A stretch of DNA of 64,000 nt from assembly GCF_022376445.1 (NCBI RefSeq), contig NW_025954974.1:62001-126000 (forward strand). The letters run 5' to 3'. Below are positions 47,313-60,500 of the stretch, piece by piece. The notes beneath the pieces are model-generated. The model was given only the letters and a program-made list of their open reading frames with translations, did not search any database and had not been told where the DNA came from. Positions within the stretch are counted from its first letter, which is position 1; every line of letters starts with the position of its first letter. The DNA comes from Fomitopsis serialis. Lineage: Eukaryota > Basidiomycota > Agaricomycetes > Polyporales > Fomitopsidaceae. The position numbers and the translations under genes are program-made.

Positions 47313-48380
47313 CGCGGGAGTTGCGGGACAGCACGTCAAAAACGGCGGGCAGGCAGCGGGCAGAAATACAGTCGAACGCATAACAATAAGCCGTTAGATC
47401 TGATCGACACAAAGACAACAGGCAGCCTTACCGTTTTGGGAGACAATAACGAAGACAGGGGTAGAGGCACTGAGAATGCATGACAGTGTCATGCGTACAA
47501 CAGACAGGAGGTACAGACGCAGAGGGGGGAAGGAAATGCGCGTCCTGCAACACAGCATGTGGCCATGCGCTGAGCGGGCGGGGACTACGACTTGATTGGA
47601 AGCGAGTCGGAGGGCGGTAGTGTTACAAAGCAGAGCCAGTTGCTGTATTCGGAAGGCAGTCGGGATGTGTCGCGCTTCCGCAGACTTACAGTCAATTGGT
47701 AGCAATGGTAAACACAGAAAAAAGACAGAGAGTAGTGCACCTTGGTAATGGCTAATGGCGCATAACGACGCATAACGACGCATAACTGCGCATCGACCAG
47801 TGGCCACATCGAGTTTTACTCAGCCACAGACGTAGACAGAAGCGCTGGGCCAAACAGGTGCAAACGAATTCACCGGATCTGCTTTAGTATACGAGTAATA
47901 CATATATCCCAAGACAGCGGCTGCAACGCGACCCTTCGTGTGGCCAATCGGATGTTCCGCATTTGTGTACCGTACTTTACCCAACCTTCAAAATTGATTC
48001 AAAGCTTCACTGCTGAATCGCAGCTCTAATTCTCTGTAGCAAGGCCCGGCCTGGCGAGTCATGCGCCTCCAGAGTCCCGGGGTCGGATATGGTTGGTGTC
48101 TGCGTGAGCTAAGTAAGACGGTCTGTTGTAATTAAAGACATCATGTATTCTGGAGACGACCCTGCATAGTCTACCCCGTAATATACCTGTCGTCGGTATG
48201 TATGTATGTCGATTCCTAGCTAATAGTACGCTCAGTAGAGTAGAACTCCCGCATCAGGTGTGCATAGCGACACAACAGTCGTTCAGTTCCAAGTTGCGTT
48301 TTGGCGCCTTCGAACCTCTTCGAGCTCACCTTCTGCGCGCCACCTCAGCGACTCGGCCAAAAAGGCAATAACGTCACCTC
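47313..48380. other. Helitron 5' flank and spacer
   Basis: A short tandem repeat of CGCATAACGA (about three units) lies at 47,759-47,787. No gene is recognised between it and the first exon of the helicase gene at 48,381. Confidence 0.4.
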
Positions 48381-51300
48381 GTGGCCACGACGGTGGCCTT
48401 AAGGTCCTCTCTTCGACTGGTTTCAGAACTTTCAATTAGGACTCTTGAACACATTTCAGGCTACTTTCAATCAGAAGACGATCTGAACCATGATGAGCAC
48501 GGGACCTGTTCGTTGCCTCCGGTGGTGAACGCCGCAAGTGCCACGCTGGACGACATCCACGCTCAACCATTTGACGGAGTTCCAGTCGTCGTGTGGTACC
48601 GGTAAAGAGTCAGGCAGCTACGGGGAGCTGGTGGTGCGCATATACTGCTCTAAGGCTATCAGTGCTACAACTTACTGTCTTTCATTTTCTTTCTTTGCCC
48701 TAGGGAACGAGTGCTGACCATCCAATGGTCCGTCGAGTCAGATTGACTGCGACGGGAGGTGTATGTAAGACTCAGTATTCAGTGCTCAGTGGTCACGTCA
48801 GCGCGTACTCAGCGTTGGATGGTTGCGAACGCACGGAAAGACATCTAATTGCCTGTCGCAGACTTACCCAGTGTGGTCCCAGTCTCCCGAAGACTTTCGT
48901 TCACTGCGGCTGGGACAGGCATTTATGACATGCGGGTCTCGACCTGTTCATAGATCGCATTCCAGCGGAGAAAGCCTGAGCACGTCAGCTGCACACTTTT
49001 CTCCAAGAGGGCGTCTGTTCACCCTTCACGCCGCTGTAAGTGGGTTTGATTATTGGCCCTGGAACCGCGATTCTGCGTCAGAACGCCTCTGTGATTCTGG
49101 GATATGTGATATGCACCGATAGGGGACGACAGGTCCCCCGTTACTGATGCGGCGTCAATTGCGTCGAATGCCCTAGGCCTATTCACCACACATTGGTGAG
49201 TATTAGACCTGACTGACGTCATCTTTCTCACTGTATCCTGCGGACGATTTTACAGACCCGCACTGTAGAGGGGAGAGACCGAGAATGGGTCGAGCTACAC
49301 GGATCCATGGGCCTCTGTTATTCAATAGAAAGGCCCGGTGCCATTTCGAAATGACGCGCCTTGCGCATGCATGCATAAGGTCCGGAATCCTTAACCAATG
49401 TCGATGTGCGTATCCGCGCCATCTCCTTGATTCGTATGCTTCTCATCATGATGCTCGTCAGCGAACAGGATTGGGTTCACGATCAGGCATGCACCAGACC
49501 TCGGTGGTGTCGTGTCATGCGGATCGCCCTCCGTCGAGGTCGCTCTCACTGAGACGGTAAGTTCCCTTCGACATACCGAGTGACTGGCGTACCCTTCTGC
49601 TTCAGCACATTTCTCTTCTGGATCAATCTTCCAGTTCATACGAGACACTTATGCTTCAAGGCGCTTGCAAACAACGAGGCGATTGCGGCGCAACTAAATG
49701 AAGCCTCGCGGTTCCCTGCGGGTCAGTCCTAGGCTGACAGAAGTGGATTAATGAATTCCGGCTTGGTGTGTGCGTCTTCTATGCCTCGTTGCGAGATATC
49801 GAAACGCCGTTCACACGAGTGTGCAACTGACCTTAAGAATCAAGTAGTCAGTCGTTGTCCACTATCCCCGCCTTGCAAAGACACTATGAGGGACCGACGT
49901 GTTCAAACACTCTCGACAAAGCCTAGTGTCAGGCTCGACCTGAGCCTCTACGATGCATCCCTTCTGAGGGACGAGATTGCCGTTGGCGTCGCGATCAGCG
50001 ACCTTGAAGGCAATCTCGTAGATACAGACAGTGTCAATAGCATCGTAGAAGATTTGGCCTCCGTACCTCACCTCTTGGAATTCGCCTTGTCCGGTGAGTG
50101 CGCTGGACACCGCTCTACGTACTGCTCATTATTCACGCGTCCGTTTAGTCGTTGACGACGAGGCTGCTCGCAAGCTGAGCGAGTGCATTCTTGCCTCCTT
50201 TCCTGCAGATGCAAAGTCTTTCGCGACATCGCTTGCCGGTCGTCTAATTGAACGATTCTCTCTGTTTCTCGTCTTCTTGCGGTACCCATCGCCCTCAGCC
50301 GAGCCCGAGGATATACGTGACAACCGTCACTCCGTCGAGCGTGCGAAACGCGTACTAGAGGTGCTCGCTGGCCTCCCGTTCAGCTATGCTACCGCCGAGG
50401 ACCCGGGGCTGGCCGGACGCTCGTCATCGGGATTGGTCAAGCAGAAGGGGAAGGGGAAGAAGCAGCCTCGAACACCCTCGTCGAGCGTCAAGATTGACCT
50501 GAAACTGCTCAATGAGCTCGGTATCAAGGTCCCGTCGGATCGCGATGAAGCTCTAGCGGTTGTAGCGAGCATTATGGACTCTCAAAAACGCATCCTACAG
50601 GTAAGTTACAAGTTCGCCACCATGGCTCATTGCGATTGACGAGTGACCGGACACAGAATTACTTGCAAATCATCCGGTACCCGCACTTAAAGGAGACGAT
50701 CAAGGGGACGTATATCATGCGTGACGTCTCAGCAGCAACACCGTCGCAACGTGTTGAAGGAAGTATTGAAATGGAGGAAACCGCCTCCGCATATCCTTTC
50801 GTTCAGCCTCTGAAAGCTGCGCTCTATTTCGACAGCGCCGAAGGTTTCGGCGATTGGACGATCTTGATTTCTACGAGTGCCCAAGCAGATCTGCGACAAA
50901 TGCGGAAGAAGTCTGTAGATCTCTTCTATATCACTTTGAAGAAGATCAAGTAAGTACTCCATCTGGGTATCAGACTGCTATGTCGGAATGGCATTGACAT
51001 TCGTAACAATAGGGAGCTATCAAAAGGATATTTCTCTTCGGACAATCATAAGAAATTGACGGTCAATGCGGATATCCCGATCTACGAAGCAAAGATGACC
51101 GACGATTCTCGTTTAGTCGTAAGTGTGGTGTTAAAGTAAGACGATAGTAAATTATTGACGCCACTTAAACAGTACCAGATCGACTGTGTCCCAGAATTTG
51201 AGACCAGCGTGAGTCTGCTACACATGAGAACAGCCATTTGCTGACGTGTACTAGGTCGAGCGACAAGGTTTGACTGACTGCGCTTTGCCAGTGCACCGCG

Positions 51301-54300
51301 ATTAACAACTCTCATGGCTACAGCTATCAGAATTTTCGGTATCTACACGCATGCTCAAATCGACAGGCGGCAATGGGATACGCTCGGCAACCAGCTAGGG
51401 CGACAGGGCAAAGAGTATCAGAAACGGCGAGTCAATAGCTTTTGATCCCCGACTCTTCTCGTCTGAACAATCATCTCAGATGTACTTTTCGCAATCGGCC
51501 GACGCAAGCTCGCGGGCACGCTCGTGCCACCCTACCTGCGTCTTGGCCCGCGCAAGTGGAGGTTGAGCTTGCCGCGCCGCAATCAAGTCTTCCTGAATTA
51601 CATAAGGATGACCTCGAGAAGGTGACGTTTGCTTCGTCTTGTTCACGTTGATCTGATCAGGAGAGCTTACTTTGTGCGTGCTGAAACAGGTGCACGAGAT
51701 GCTCGTGTATGTCATGACGAACCTCCTCGACCGTTATCGAACTCACCTAAATCCCTCACAGCCTTCAGAAATATGTTTCATTTTCCCAAGTAAGCGCGGC
51801 CCCTATCTTGTTTCTCGTTACTTGACCTTGACGTGATGGCGAAGGCACTGTTGAATAGTACGTTGATTCACGTGCAGATGGACCAATGCTCACAGGGCCT
51901 TAGGCATCCTGGCTGATCAAGATGCCACTCACGTCTTCCAAGTTTCGTGAGTTGTTCCCGTTGATTCCATGTTACATTCGTGAAATTTAAACCCAGAATA
52001 GGTCTCAAGAGATGGAAATAATCGAACACACTCGGTCTTGCTATGTGCTCGGTAGGAGTGGTACTGGGTATGCATTCTGTGGCTGATGTGAATGTCGTCG
52101 CTCATGTAACGTGCAGCAAGACAACTACGATGCTGTACAAGATGCTTGGGATAGAGCACAGCTGGCGGTCGTGTGATGGCGCATTGGGTCGGCCTCGCCA
52201 ACTCTTCGTCACACAATCAAGAGTCCTTGCTGAGAAAGTGCAAGAACATTTCATGGGCTTGCATAGTTCTATCTTGACTGCCAACAAGTCAGCTGGTGAG
52301 CTGCGAGCTATGGCGTCAACCAAGCAAATGCAGCAGGACCAAGGTCTCGTCAACTTAGATGAGGAACTGAATTTCCGAGGTGACCTGCCTCGACGATACA
52401 GTGAACTGACGGAAGAACACTTCCCGATGTTTGTTACATTTGATCAAGTAAGTTTTACGGGCCCTTCTGTGTTATCGTGTTGTGTCTGACATGCGCTTGA
52501 AGCTGTGTCGCCTGTTAGAGGCTGACTTCCCGCGGTCATCCTCGTCGCAGGCACAATCTCTGCTCCAGGATGTAGATCAAATGATCCCGGACGCAGGAGC
52601 CGAAGTCATATCGAATGACTATATGCAGCAGCGACGCAACTCGTTCGTTTCATATGGCGAATTTCTGCAGTCGTATTGGGCACATTTTCCACAACCGTTG
52701 ACCAAAGGTCTAGGTATGCAAGGTTGGGGCGCATCAACAGGTGTCTTGATACTCATGATTTTCTCACAGACCCTGCATTGGTATTCGCAGAAATCATGGG
52801 TAAAGATTTGAGATGATGTCAGCATGGCTCTCTTATTGATGAATGAATAAGGCGTCATCAAGGGTTCGGAGCAGAGCTTGAATCACAAAGACAGCTATCT
52901 GGACAGGGAGTCGTACTACAACCTCAGCCATCGAACACAAGCGACATTTGCGTATCAGCGAGACGTGATCTATAATCTGTTCCATGCGTACTTGGAGCAC
53001 AAGCGTCGTCGAGGTGAATATGATGCAGCGGACCGGTATGTATTCATCAGTCTCCTATCGCAAAATGGTTTTGACTCCTGTTGCTACTCAGGACACATCG
53101 CCTGTTGAAGGCTTTACAGACATACGGCTTGCCTGGCAAACATATCGACTTCTTGTATGTCTGTCCGTGTCTATACAATGCGACTTATAGATGCTAACTT
53201 CGTCAAAGATACGTAGATGAAGCGCAAGATAACATGCTCATTGATGCTCTACGTAAGGATTTGACGCATATTGCATGAAATGCGTGTTCAACTATTCCGC
53301 AGTTCTGCGCTCTTTGAGTCGCAATGCAGATAGTGGCCTGTTCTGGGCAGGAGACACGGCACAAACCATATCCATGGGTAGTGCATTCCGCTTCAATGAT
53401 CTCAAGGCATTCCTGCATCGTGTGGAGGCAAGTCGTGATTTATCATTAAGCATCCCCCCTTACACAGGAACAGCTGAGTGGTGAACATCCCACCCCTAGA
53501 GCCCAGCCTGAGCCTCGCACGTTCAATTTGGCTGTCAACTACAGATCCCACGCAGGCATCGTTAATTGCGCCCATTCAATCGTCGAATTGATGACTATGT
53601 TCTGGCCCCATGCTATCGACCGTCTAGCTCAAGAGCGTGGCAAAGTAGAGGGAGAGAAGCCTGTGTTTCTCAGTGGATGGGACGAGGACACTGTTCGTTA
53701 CGAACAGTTCCTGTTCGGTGATTCGTGAGCTCGCTTTTCGCATATATTTAATCCATCTGCTCATCATACAACACAGCGGAGCCCATGTAGAGTTTGGCGC
53801 GCAACAATGTCAGTTTGCGAGATGTTTCTATTTTTTCCTGGCTAACTATCGCGAAGGCATCCTAGTCCGTGACGATGCCGCTCGAGATAGACTTCGTGCG
53901 CAAGTGGGTGATATAGGCCTCATCCTGTCAGCGTTCAATACATGACCGAACTGGCAACAATGCTGATAGCGCAATATACAGGACACTGTACGAGAGCAAG
54001 GGGCTCGAGTTCAACGACGTAGGTCGCGAGATAATTCAAGCTCAACCTTGAGGTCTTAAAGTACTGAACGTTCACGACAGGTTTTGCTCTATAATTTTTT
54101 CTCGGACTCCACAGTCGAGCAATCCCAGTGGCGAGTCATCCTCAACGCACTTTCTGACTCGGATGATGCGGCTGCAACAGTCAAAGCACCACACTTCGAT
54201 GAAACACGCCACAACGGGGTCTGTCGAGATGTGAGTCCAACTATCGTTCTGTCCATGCAGTATCTCACATAGTACCAGCTCAAATTTCTGTACGTCGCAA

Positions 54301-57300
54301 TCACGAGAGCCCGCAACCATCTGTGGATTGCGGACAAATCGGACAAATCTGAACCGATGCGGGTGAGCCGCGGTTTGCCTGTTTGCCGAGCCGCGACTAA
54401 CCAAGTTGTAAGCACTTCTGGACTGTGAAAGGGCACATACGAAATCATACCCCATCCGATTCTGACATCCCACGACTGGCAACATCGTCAACGCCGGAAG
54501 AATGGGCGAAGACTGCCTTTACGCTCTTCAGCAACAGGCGATATTTACAAGCAATGCATTGCTACGAGCGTGCCAAGCTCGTTAGAGAGCGTGCAGCGGC
54601 CGAGGCGTATTACCTCGAAGAGAAGGCTCGCGCGGCCCACACGATTACGCGAGCTGATAACGTTGCTCGAGTCCTGGCCTTCACGAAGGCGGCTGAAGCC
54701 TTTTGGAAGTCGGGGCTTGATGCCGTGAAAGAAAAGCAGACATACTTCCGAAAGTCCGCGGAATGTTATGTCCAAGGCAATGATCTGGCTAGAGCAGCGC
54801 GTGCTTACGTCCTTGCGGAGAATTTCACCCTGGCCGTACAACTGTATCGCAAAGCTGGGTTGTTTGATGAGGCGGTCGCGGTCATCGAAAGCCATGGGGA
54901 CCTCGTCGAGCCCGATGTTGTACGGTCTGTCACAGATGTGTCGCGTCTCGAGTATCTGAGGAAGCGTAACGTGAAGTGAGTACATAAATTTTCCTGTGTC
55001 ACATCGCCATATCAACTTGCCTATGTTCAGACAGGCAAGATCATTGTTTGGTTCCGACGAGGAGGCTCTGAACTACATGGATGAACGTGGGCTGGATATC
55101 GCTCGAGCGATGCTCCTGGAACAACTCGGGCGTTTGACCGACGCAGCCCAGGTACACTTGGATGAGGGCCGAACGACAGACGCCATCTCATTGCTTCTTC
55201 AAGACCGCGGTAACCCAGAAGCTACTCAAAGAGCTGCAATTTCTTTGCTGGACGGACTGCGATGCCGACTCTCCTTTGGAATCACGCCAGGTTCTGAAAC
55301 CGCGACCTCGGACGTCGTGTTGCAGGAGCTGCAGCGTATCCTCAACTCGCAAGGCATGGAGGTAGCCGACGTCGACGACGTTGTCCGCGACGAAGTGAGA
55401 TACGCACTTTCAAATTGTACATCCAGCTAACAGATTCTAAATCAGCTGCTCATGTTCCAAGCGATTATATCGAATGATGTGTCGAGGCTTCTCGAGTTGT
55501 CCGAGCAATTCCGTCGATTCCATAAAGACGTGACTTCGGCGTTGAGGTGTCTTGACCACGCCTTCATGACTACGCCTAACCTTCGAGATGCACGCCTGCC
55601 ATTGCTCGCAGACACTCTACATCACTTCTCCGTATACGTGGACCTACTGCACATCTTGGCGGCGACCCCGGATCTCTCCAACGACGAAGGCATTCAGAGG
55701 CTGTTTGCTTTCAAGACCGCCAGCGAGGATTTCTTCCTTATACCACGCAACACCTTCCTCCATGGTCGCCGATGGTCTCAAGGATTTAGACAGAGCGATC
55801 AGGGAGTATTGGTGCTGAAACACGATCTTAACAGATTCCTGCGACACAGCCTGCAAGAACGGCTATGCACAAAGATTCGTGAAGAGAATGAATTGTGTCA
55901 CCAAACGCGCGCTTTCCAAATCTGCCTACCGTTCTTCGCTTTTGGTAGATGCAACCGGGAGTGTCCTCAAGAGCATGTGATTTCGAACGAGTACACTATG
56001 GATCAATACAACCTGCGCATCCGGGTCATTTTACAGCAGATTTTGATCTACAACTCGGCACATGCTGTCGAGGACCGTTTTGTGCAATCGCGGCAACACA
56101 GGTTAGTAAATCATTGAGCAACCAGAATGTGTCACAGTCACTGAACATCTGTTCAGGTTTTGGCTACGTCAACTACACGAGGCACTGAACCCTCCTTTCT
56201 TCAAGATGGGGACGGTATGCAGCTTGCGGCCGCTCATGATACCAGAGTACAACGTTGCCATCCAAGTCGTCAGGACGTGGATTCTTGACTGGCTCTACGA
56301 TCTCTGGCCGCACGGTAGCCGTGATGATCTCGTGCCAACTTTCCTTACCGCATTGATGAGAACCATCTCACTCGGGATGACCTTCGATTCTGGCGTGTTG
56401 CTATATCACCTGCCTCAGGTCCGGTCTGTTGTTACATGTCGACCCAAAGCGCTCGTGCGCGGCAACACAGAAGCGAAGTCCGATGCATACGTTGTTCAGG
56501 ACCTTGAGCGATATGTCCACACCGTGCATCCGGCCTCACTTGCAAGTGGTATTATTTTCATCAAGTGAGCCTTCATTTCCCTATTTGCCTCGCCCTTTCT
56601 GACACGGAATGAGTGTTCCAGCCATGTGCTCGTCAACCGGCTGTCCGTGGACATCGTTGTGCTTTGTGAATTCATGGACAACCTCGCTGGGCTGCTCATA
56701 GTGGCATCTCGAATGAGCGACGCAAACACTCTTCACGATCTCACTATGCCCCGAAGCTGGCTCCAGCGAGTTCTTCCTAGTCTATCGCAATTGAAGAATC
56801 AGAGCACGAATCTGATCCGCTTATACATGAAGCCTATGGCCGGCTTACTGGATCAAATATACACTACTGTCGATGCTGGTACGCCTTGCCGGTCCGATAG
56901 TGGTTTTCCAGTCTGACGACTCTGACAGGGCATCTCCTTTTCGAAAGTCGTGACCTCTCGAAACTCGGTTGGCACGTGAGAAATGTCTTCCTGGCGAGAA
57001 TGTAAGTTTGAACGTAGAACTTATCAATATTCTTGCCGTATGCTGACAGTAACACTGTGTAAAGCTGCAGGAATCTCTGCCTCCGTATGTCATTGTTCAG
57101 CGTTCTGCGCTGTCTTAAGAACATCCATTCACTCACTCACCGTGTTTCCTATAGTCGGTTACAACTCCCGCTACACATGGCTCCGAGAAGATATCCACCG
57201 TACAATCACCTCGCTTTGTCGCCCCGGCCGGGATTTCAACCGCATCTATCAACAGTGAGGGGTCTGCGTTCTTTTCCCCTCATACTCGTACTGAGAGTCA

Positions 57301-58447
57301 ACATATAAGCTACGTCAATGCGCCCGATTGGGACGCTCTTGCGAAGGAGGTTCGCGGATCTTCTACATCGGGGTCTCCGTTCGATGAGATGGTCCAGCTC
57401 TACCACGCAAAGATGGGACGGCCTCAGTTACCGCCGCGACTACACGTACGGCGTGTCATCTACAACGACGCGAGGGAGATCCCAGCTCTGCTAGGCTATG
57501 GCGCGGACACAGCTTCATATCCCACTCCCGGCCTGCACGGAGATGTCGTGCCCTTTGTTGCCCAACGTACAGACGGGTCCTATAGGGCGGTTAATTCTCT
57601 TGCCACTGCCGTCGATCCAGTGGAACACGAGCATGAGGACAACCTACCAGAGGCAAATGAAGATCAGGACTCCGACACTGCGCCTCCCGTAGTCAATCTA
57701 GATGACGAATCGTTAGCTTTCGCAGCGCCGGACCCCGCTGCCGCGCAGCTGGCACAGGAGAAGCTCGATGCAGCCCGAGTGCTCGCCAATGCCTATCTCC
57801 GTGCACGCCGCAGGAAAAGGGGCGCGTTCACGACACCGGCCACTACGATTCACCTCCGCTTCGCCACTGCCTACCGTGCGACGTACACGTACAAGTCGGT
57901 TGAGTCAATGGAGAAGCCGCAGCGGCTGTACCGTCTGTTGCTGCTGGTACCGCTGCCGCACAGCATGGTCTTTCTAGAGCTTGCACGCAACCACCTGCAC
58001 GACACGAAAAACCGCTTGAAAAGGCTCCTCAAGAACGTCCAACATTCGGGGCTCGAGAAGGTCAGTGGCGAGATAACGCAATGCAAGTGAGTCACAATTC
58101 GCCGTCCCCTTTCGTATTGTGACCGAGTCGTGCGTCTGCTGACACCGACCGTATCCAGCGACCAGCTCAAGGAAGCTATACGTCTGATCAAAGCCCTACA
58201 ACCTGGCGCCAGCATGCACAAGAGACGAGACGGAGAGGAGCTCAGGGCCTGTATGCGTGAAGTGGAACAGCTCGCGCGGAGTCTGCCCTCGGGCGTGACT
58301 GCCGAGTGGGACTTCTACCTGAAGACCGCTGTCGATGGTATACTCAAGCAGAAGCCGCAGCCCATGAAGAAGCCCAAGCCTGAGCTGAACATGGCCGATG
58401 AGAACATGGTGGACCACGCGGACGTTGCATGGTCGGACGATGAGTGA
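48381..58447 (+). CDS. TRANK1-like superfamily-1 helicase protein with TPR region
   Basis: This is a giant P-loop protein of the fungal TRANK1-like (TPR and ankyrin repeat-containing protein 1) group, with UvrD-like motifs and more than 20 short introns. I followed frames from about 49,880 to the stop at 58,447 without an obvious break. The start is uncertain (48,381 is the first plausible ATG). Motifs in order: Walker A GRSGTGKTTTMLYKML (split by the intron at 52,069), LYVDEAQDN near 53,210, GDTAQTISMG near 53,350, NYRSHAGI near 53,540, YESKGLEFNDV near 54,000, and LYVAITRARN near 54,290. TPR-like helices follow (ERAKLVRERAAAEAYYLEEK, FTLAVQLYRKAGLFDEA), then a CCCH-like cluster near 55,925 and an acidic C-terminus ending VAWSDDE. 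ATPase/helicase-type activity is inferred; the biological role is not known. Confidence 0.85.
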
Positions 58448-58757
58448 CGTCCTGGCTTCGCTGGTCTCAGTCAGCGTGAGGGATGTGTGATCTGAGAGCC
58501 TCGTCGTTTACGCTATGGCAGCCTTCTTACTGCCAGTGAGCACGTCAATGCGCGGAAATGACCTCTCGACATGATTGATGTTTACGACAGAATATGCAGA
58601 TCTGTACTATATAAGTGATGTACAACAATCGGAATCGTACTATGACTGTGTCTGTTATCTTTCTCAGGGACTTCCTGACGTGATTGCCCCATCGCCGGCA
58701 GGAGTCGTCGCAAAGGACATCGTCTCCCTTTGCCTGCACATTCTCTGCACGTTCAAC
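58448..58757. repeat. Left copy of a ~530-bp repeat, first part
   Basis: The segment from about 58,533 matches 62,997 onward (GAGCACGTCAATGCG, then a GACATCGTCTC block). The match continues at 60,492 after the 1.7-kb insertion. Confidence 0.7.
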
Positions 58758-58766
58758 GTTCAGGCC

Positions 58767-60491
58767 CCCAGTGAGAACGTGCAAGATTCCCTTCGATTCT
58801 CAGTAATCCCTGTGTGTTGCTATCAGCGCCTGTCAGCAAATTCTATTCCCGTTGATTCGTGTATGTTGCCGCATTCAAACCGCGCGATCGCGAGCCCATA
58901 AACTGCTTCCACGATTTGACACTTTCACAAATCCCGGGTGTCCCGCAGTTCAAAATGTCCAAATGTCCAAATGAATGCTTTCGCTCAATCCGAAAATTTT
59001 CCCGCTTGCCAATTGTCCGCCCAATGTGCGCTGCAATCCGGCTTGCGGTCCCGTGACCACTCTCCCCACGACGTCACTGACGGTGCACTTCACGCAAGTG
59101 TCGAGGTCGAGACGTCTTTGACTCTGTACCACCACCTTTTCCCTGCACTTCTTCCAGTCCTTGTGCGCTCATGCTTGACAGGTATGTGATTGATCCTCGC
59201 AGGCGATGTGCGGCATGACGCGCACGACGACGGCGGCGGGCGGACGAGTCGACGAGCGGCGGGTGGCAGGCGGGCGGGCGAGCGGCAGCATACACGCCGA
59301 CCGCTTGACGGCGACCACGCAGCGCGAATGCCCTGTGTGGAGACGCAGCCCACGAGTGGACTGCAGGCGAAGGAAGGTGAGTCCAGAGACGCGCCAGCGA
59401 GCTAGCTGACCGTAAACACAGGGCGTGACGACGTGTAGCACAACGCCGCACACGTCGACCGCGAGCGCGCTGGGCAACTGCCCAGCGCGCAGACACGGCC
59501 GACGACCGGACGGCGTGTGCGTGAGCGAAGAGTGGGCGAAGCAACGCGCCGCACATCACACGCTGACCGCGAGCACGCGTGACCAGATGGCGGGAATGCG
59601 TGAGGGAAAGCACCAGCGTAAGGTTGGACACGGGTAGCACCACGGGTGCGCAGGGCGCATACCGCACCCGCGACCCGCGTACCCGTACCCGTCTGCGGTG
59701 AACAAGCCTGACCACCGCAGGTATCACCGAGCACGTAAGCAGTTCGCAGAGGAGGTACGGCGCGAGCGTCGAGGACACCGTGCGGCGTGATGGGCTCGCA
59801 CCGCACCGCGGAGAGCACCGAGGTGATGGGCACTGCTACGGCCAATGATCGGTGCCGTGTGAGGCGTCACAGGCTTTGCGGGTACCAACGCAAATGCGAA
59901 GGCGGAGAACGAGGTATGTTCGACCGATCACTGCCTCTTGTCTGTCACAATGACAATTCAAAATCTCGTCGCCTCGCCGCAACGCAAAGGTGAGTAGTAT
60001 AGTCTTATGGACTCAAATCTCTAAACCGTTCCCGAGTATGCGGACAGAAGCCTGAAGCCCAAGCGGAACTCGGGTGACAAGTCCTACCGCAGCCCATTGT
60101 CAGCGCAGTGCGAGGGCGTCAGTGTCGTGTCTCAGTGGGGTAGGGACTACCACAGGCCTAGGATAGCATACCTGCATTGTATCGTGGTATACATTCGGAC
60201 TCCTACGAGACGCGCAGAATTAATTCCATGAAAATCGATTTATATTCCAATTTGGGCGCGGATTCGAGTGATACAGAGCTCGTGTACTAAACAGATGGCA
60301 ATTGCTGCCATTCGATTGCAACATACATGCATTTAAAACGAATTGAAGGGAACATACAGGGAACAGAAACCCATCTGTTAATCGGACAAATGGCCATTCC
60401 CTTCGTTTCCCAGCGTTTGGTGGAGCGGGGTGGGGCGGGAACAGCTGGGAAACGCTGGGAATGGCAGGCGATCTTGCACGTTCTCACTGGG
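58767..60491. mobile_element. 1,725-bp TIR transposon with 9-bp target duplication
   Basis: The ends are a perfect inverted 21-mer, CCCAGTGAGAACGTGCAAGAT. They are flanked by direct GTTCAGGCC (58,758-58,766 and 60,492-60,500). A 9-bp duplication suggests a Mutator-like family, though an 8-bp reading (hAT) is possible if the end is drawn one base differently. A subterminal hairpin with CCATTCCC...CGTTTCCCAGC arms lies at about 60,397-60,470. No transposase is present. The paralogous repeat near 63,271-63,287 shows the unoccupied site. Confidence 0.8.
59190..59850 (-). repeat. GC-rich degenerate tandem tract inside the transposon
   Basis: Read on the minus strand it repeats the same unit as 4,840-5,540 (a CTGCGCGCTGGGCAGTTGCC-type block followed by GCGCGCTCGCGGTCGACGTG). 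An ACCCGCGACCCGCGTACCCG motif lies at 59,665-59,694. The 234-codon minus-strand frame here is a composition artefact. Confidence 0.55.
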
Positions 60492-60500
60492 GTTCAGGCC

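Larger units (their letters stand above)
38900..47400 (-). mobile_element. Autonomous Helitron (termini not located)
   Basis: It spans the Rep-helicase, about 3 kb without firm genes, and a linked putative single-strand-binding protein gene, all on the minus strand. Helitrons lack inverted ends and target duplications, so the limits given are only the coding extremes. I searched for a 5' TC and a 3' hairpin plus CTRR and found nothing decisive. Confidence 0.8.

Noticed and set aside
59074..59778. 234-codon minus-strand frame
   Set aside because: It lies in the same kind of GC-rich repeat inside a transposon and has no transposase or other motif.
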